The notes under the pieces are model-generated. The model did no database searches. It was not told the origin of the DNA and worked only from the letters and a program-made list of their open reading frames with translations. The position numbers and the translations under genes were made by a program. A stretch of 64,000 nucleotides of DNA, taken from assembly GCF_023053635.1 (NCBI RefSeq), contig NC_086183.1, forward strand, positions 29,461,501 through 29,525,500, given 5' to 3'. Source of the stretch: Elgaria multicarinata webbii (lineage: Eukaryota > Chordata > Lepidosauria > Squamata > Anguidae). The first letter of the stretch is position 1. Each line of letters begins with the position of its first letter. Below are positions 62,563 through 64,000 of this stretch, piece by piece.

Positions 62563-63180
62563 TGTCATGTGTATTACTACAGTTGTGGAACACACAACTA
62601 CCATTTCTTTTCTTCCCCCTACTGCTTCTACATTCCTGATAAATTAGAGTCAAAACACCCTATTTCTCAACCCTGATTAAAAAAAGAAGACTTGAGCATG
62701 TGTGGTTTTACATTTTAAACTCAATGAATTCATAGCATCATCACTATAGGAATAGTGTGGCTGTAGGAATAAGATGGAGTCCATGTCTGCCGTCCTGCTG
62801 CCAAATCCATTTACTTGGGAATATGCACCGCTTTGTTGTAGAAAAGGATAATATATGTTAAAAGTAAAAATAAGAAAATGATCCTCTATCACCATGTACA
62901 AGCCTGCCCCCCTGCCCGCCCAGAGTATAAGTTTTAAAAAGAAGAAAGGATGCGATGGCAACCAGCATCCCCCATGGGCCCTGGCATGCCCACGTTGGCC
63001 CAAATGCTGACACCAGAGCTATTAGCCATTGGCCCCATCCCCTGCCATTCTCTCAGTTGCAATTTGAGCCCCTTTGGGGCTGCAGGGCCCTGGACTTCAG
63101 CTCCCATGATCCAGCCCTAGCTCTACCACTACTTCGGAAGGCTCCCTGAGCAAGTGTTGGATCCCCTACCAAATGAAGGA
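62563..63180. other. unassigned intergenic sequence
   Basis: Decayed ACTACAACTCCC-like words near 63090 (cttcagctcccatgatcc); nothing else recognised. Confidence 0.35.
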
Positions 63181-63585
63181 AGGTGGCTGGCAACTAAGAA
63201 CAGGGCCTTTTGTGCTGTGGCACCCTGGTTGTGGAATGAGCTTCCGAAAGAGGCTCACTTGGCGCCTATGCTGTACGTTTTTCAGCACGGGATGAACACC
63301 TTATTTTCCTAGGCATTTTAGCCTTTCAGTTTCTGTTTTAAATGTGTTACTGTATTTTTAAATCTTTGCAATGCCACTAGGTTTGATTTCGGTTATTTAT
63401 TTATTTTATTGTATACTCTAGTTTTAAACTTTTATATTGTATTTTATCATGTTGTATTTTATGGTTTTAATTGTTGGGAACTTCCCTATTTAGCTATTAG
63501 GCAGTATAGAAACCGCCCAGAGAGCTCTGGCTATTGGGCGGTATAGAAATGTAATAAATAAATAAATAAATAAATAAATAGAAAT
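63180..63585 (+). mobile_element. two adjoining L2-like LINE 3' ends
   Basis: gtgctgtggcaccctggttg and gtggaatgagcttccgaaag lead to one tail (tagctattaggcagtataga). A second, cleaner tail follows at once: aaccgcccagagagctctgg with (AAAT)n. Confidence 0.75.
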
Positions 63586-63595
63586 ATAATATATA

Positions 63596-63785
63596 AAGCT
63601 GCAGGTGCCCTGCCCTCTTTTAAATCTGGTCACTCTAGTATAGCTCCTGCAGCTTTTACTGTTGTGTTGAAGAGGGAATTTCAACAGGTTCTCCATATAT
63701 ACAAATGACACCTGCTGACATTCCCTTTTCTATGAAACTATTAAAGATACAGGAGCCCTGTCCTCCTTTTCATAGGGTCACCCTA
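63596..63785. mobile_element. palindromic MITE, TAGGGTGACC termini (copy C, right half)
   Basis: Begins gctgcaggtgccctgccctc and ends gggtcaccctat; the left arm is missing. Confidence 0.75.
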
Positions 63786-64000
63786 TCTAAAGTCACTTTG
63801 TATATTCCTAATGGCTGAAGTCTGATGGATATTAATACCTAAGTTGTTTTTCTCCGTGTGTTTCTTGTCCAAATGCAAACACATAAAACACAAAATCTTA
63901 TTGTGTTTCAGACATCACTTGTAACTTGAATCCCATATAATACAAGCAGAACTTCGTGAAAGTCGGGGGTGGGGAGGTAGGGGAAGGTTCCCTTCTTGTT

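Overview
This window comes from a vertebrate nuclear genome, most likely a squamate reptile (lizard). The evidence is interrupted host genes with GT-AG introns, a Sauria-type tRNA SINE with a 13-bp target duplication, RTE/BovB-like LINEs, many CR1 and L2-like LINE tails, Penelope-like fragments and several palindromic MITE families. The species call is an inference; no species-specific marker was recognised.

Three host genes can be read. GEMIN7 (+, about 3.4-3.8 kb) has a single coding exon and encodes the Sm-fold subunit of the SMN complex. CLASRP (-, 5.5-30.9 kb, 20 coding exons, 641 codons) encodes a CLK4-associating SR-rich splicing protein. RELB (-, 38.0-55.8 kb, 12 coding exons, 631 codons including a 9-nt microexon) encodes the non-canonical NF-kappaB subunit. 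The reading frame closes exactly through every junction of both split genes. From memory these genes are also neighbours on human 19q13, where ZNF296 lies between CLASRP and GEMIN7. Here GEMIN7 and CLASRP converge tail to tail about 1.5 kb apart with no zinc-finger gene between them.

Layout: 1-3.4 kb, GEMIN7 upstream region with a CR1 fragment and one possible untranslated exon; 3.4-3.8 kb, GEMIN7; 3.8-5.3 kb, short intergenic gap; 5.3-31 kb, CLASRP with repeat-filled introns; about 34.1-34.45 kb, likely CLASRP promoter with ETS and CCAAT motifs; 35-38 kb, CLASRP/RELB intergenic region and RELB 3' end; 38-55.8 kb, RELB; 55.75-56.1 kb, GC-rich RELB promoter with a consensus kappaB site; 56.1-64 kb, an intergenic repeat field with two near-identical inverted BovB-like LINEs, L2-like LINEs and palindromic MITEs.

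GEMIN7 and CLASRP both act in RNA splicing (snRNP assembly and splice-site choice), while RELB is a transcription factor; apart from synteny I see no shared regulation. The most unusual structures are two hammerhead-ribozyme-like motifs in Penelope-like insertions (14.8 kb and 47.4 kb), the second inside a complete 306-bp inverted-arm insertion with a 13-bp target duplication. Others are a 130-bp perfect DNA palindrome carrying ZNF143-like motifs, a tandem array grown from a CR1/L3 3' end, a 54-nt perfect copy of a CLASRP exon segment inside its own intron, and several nested insertions.
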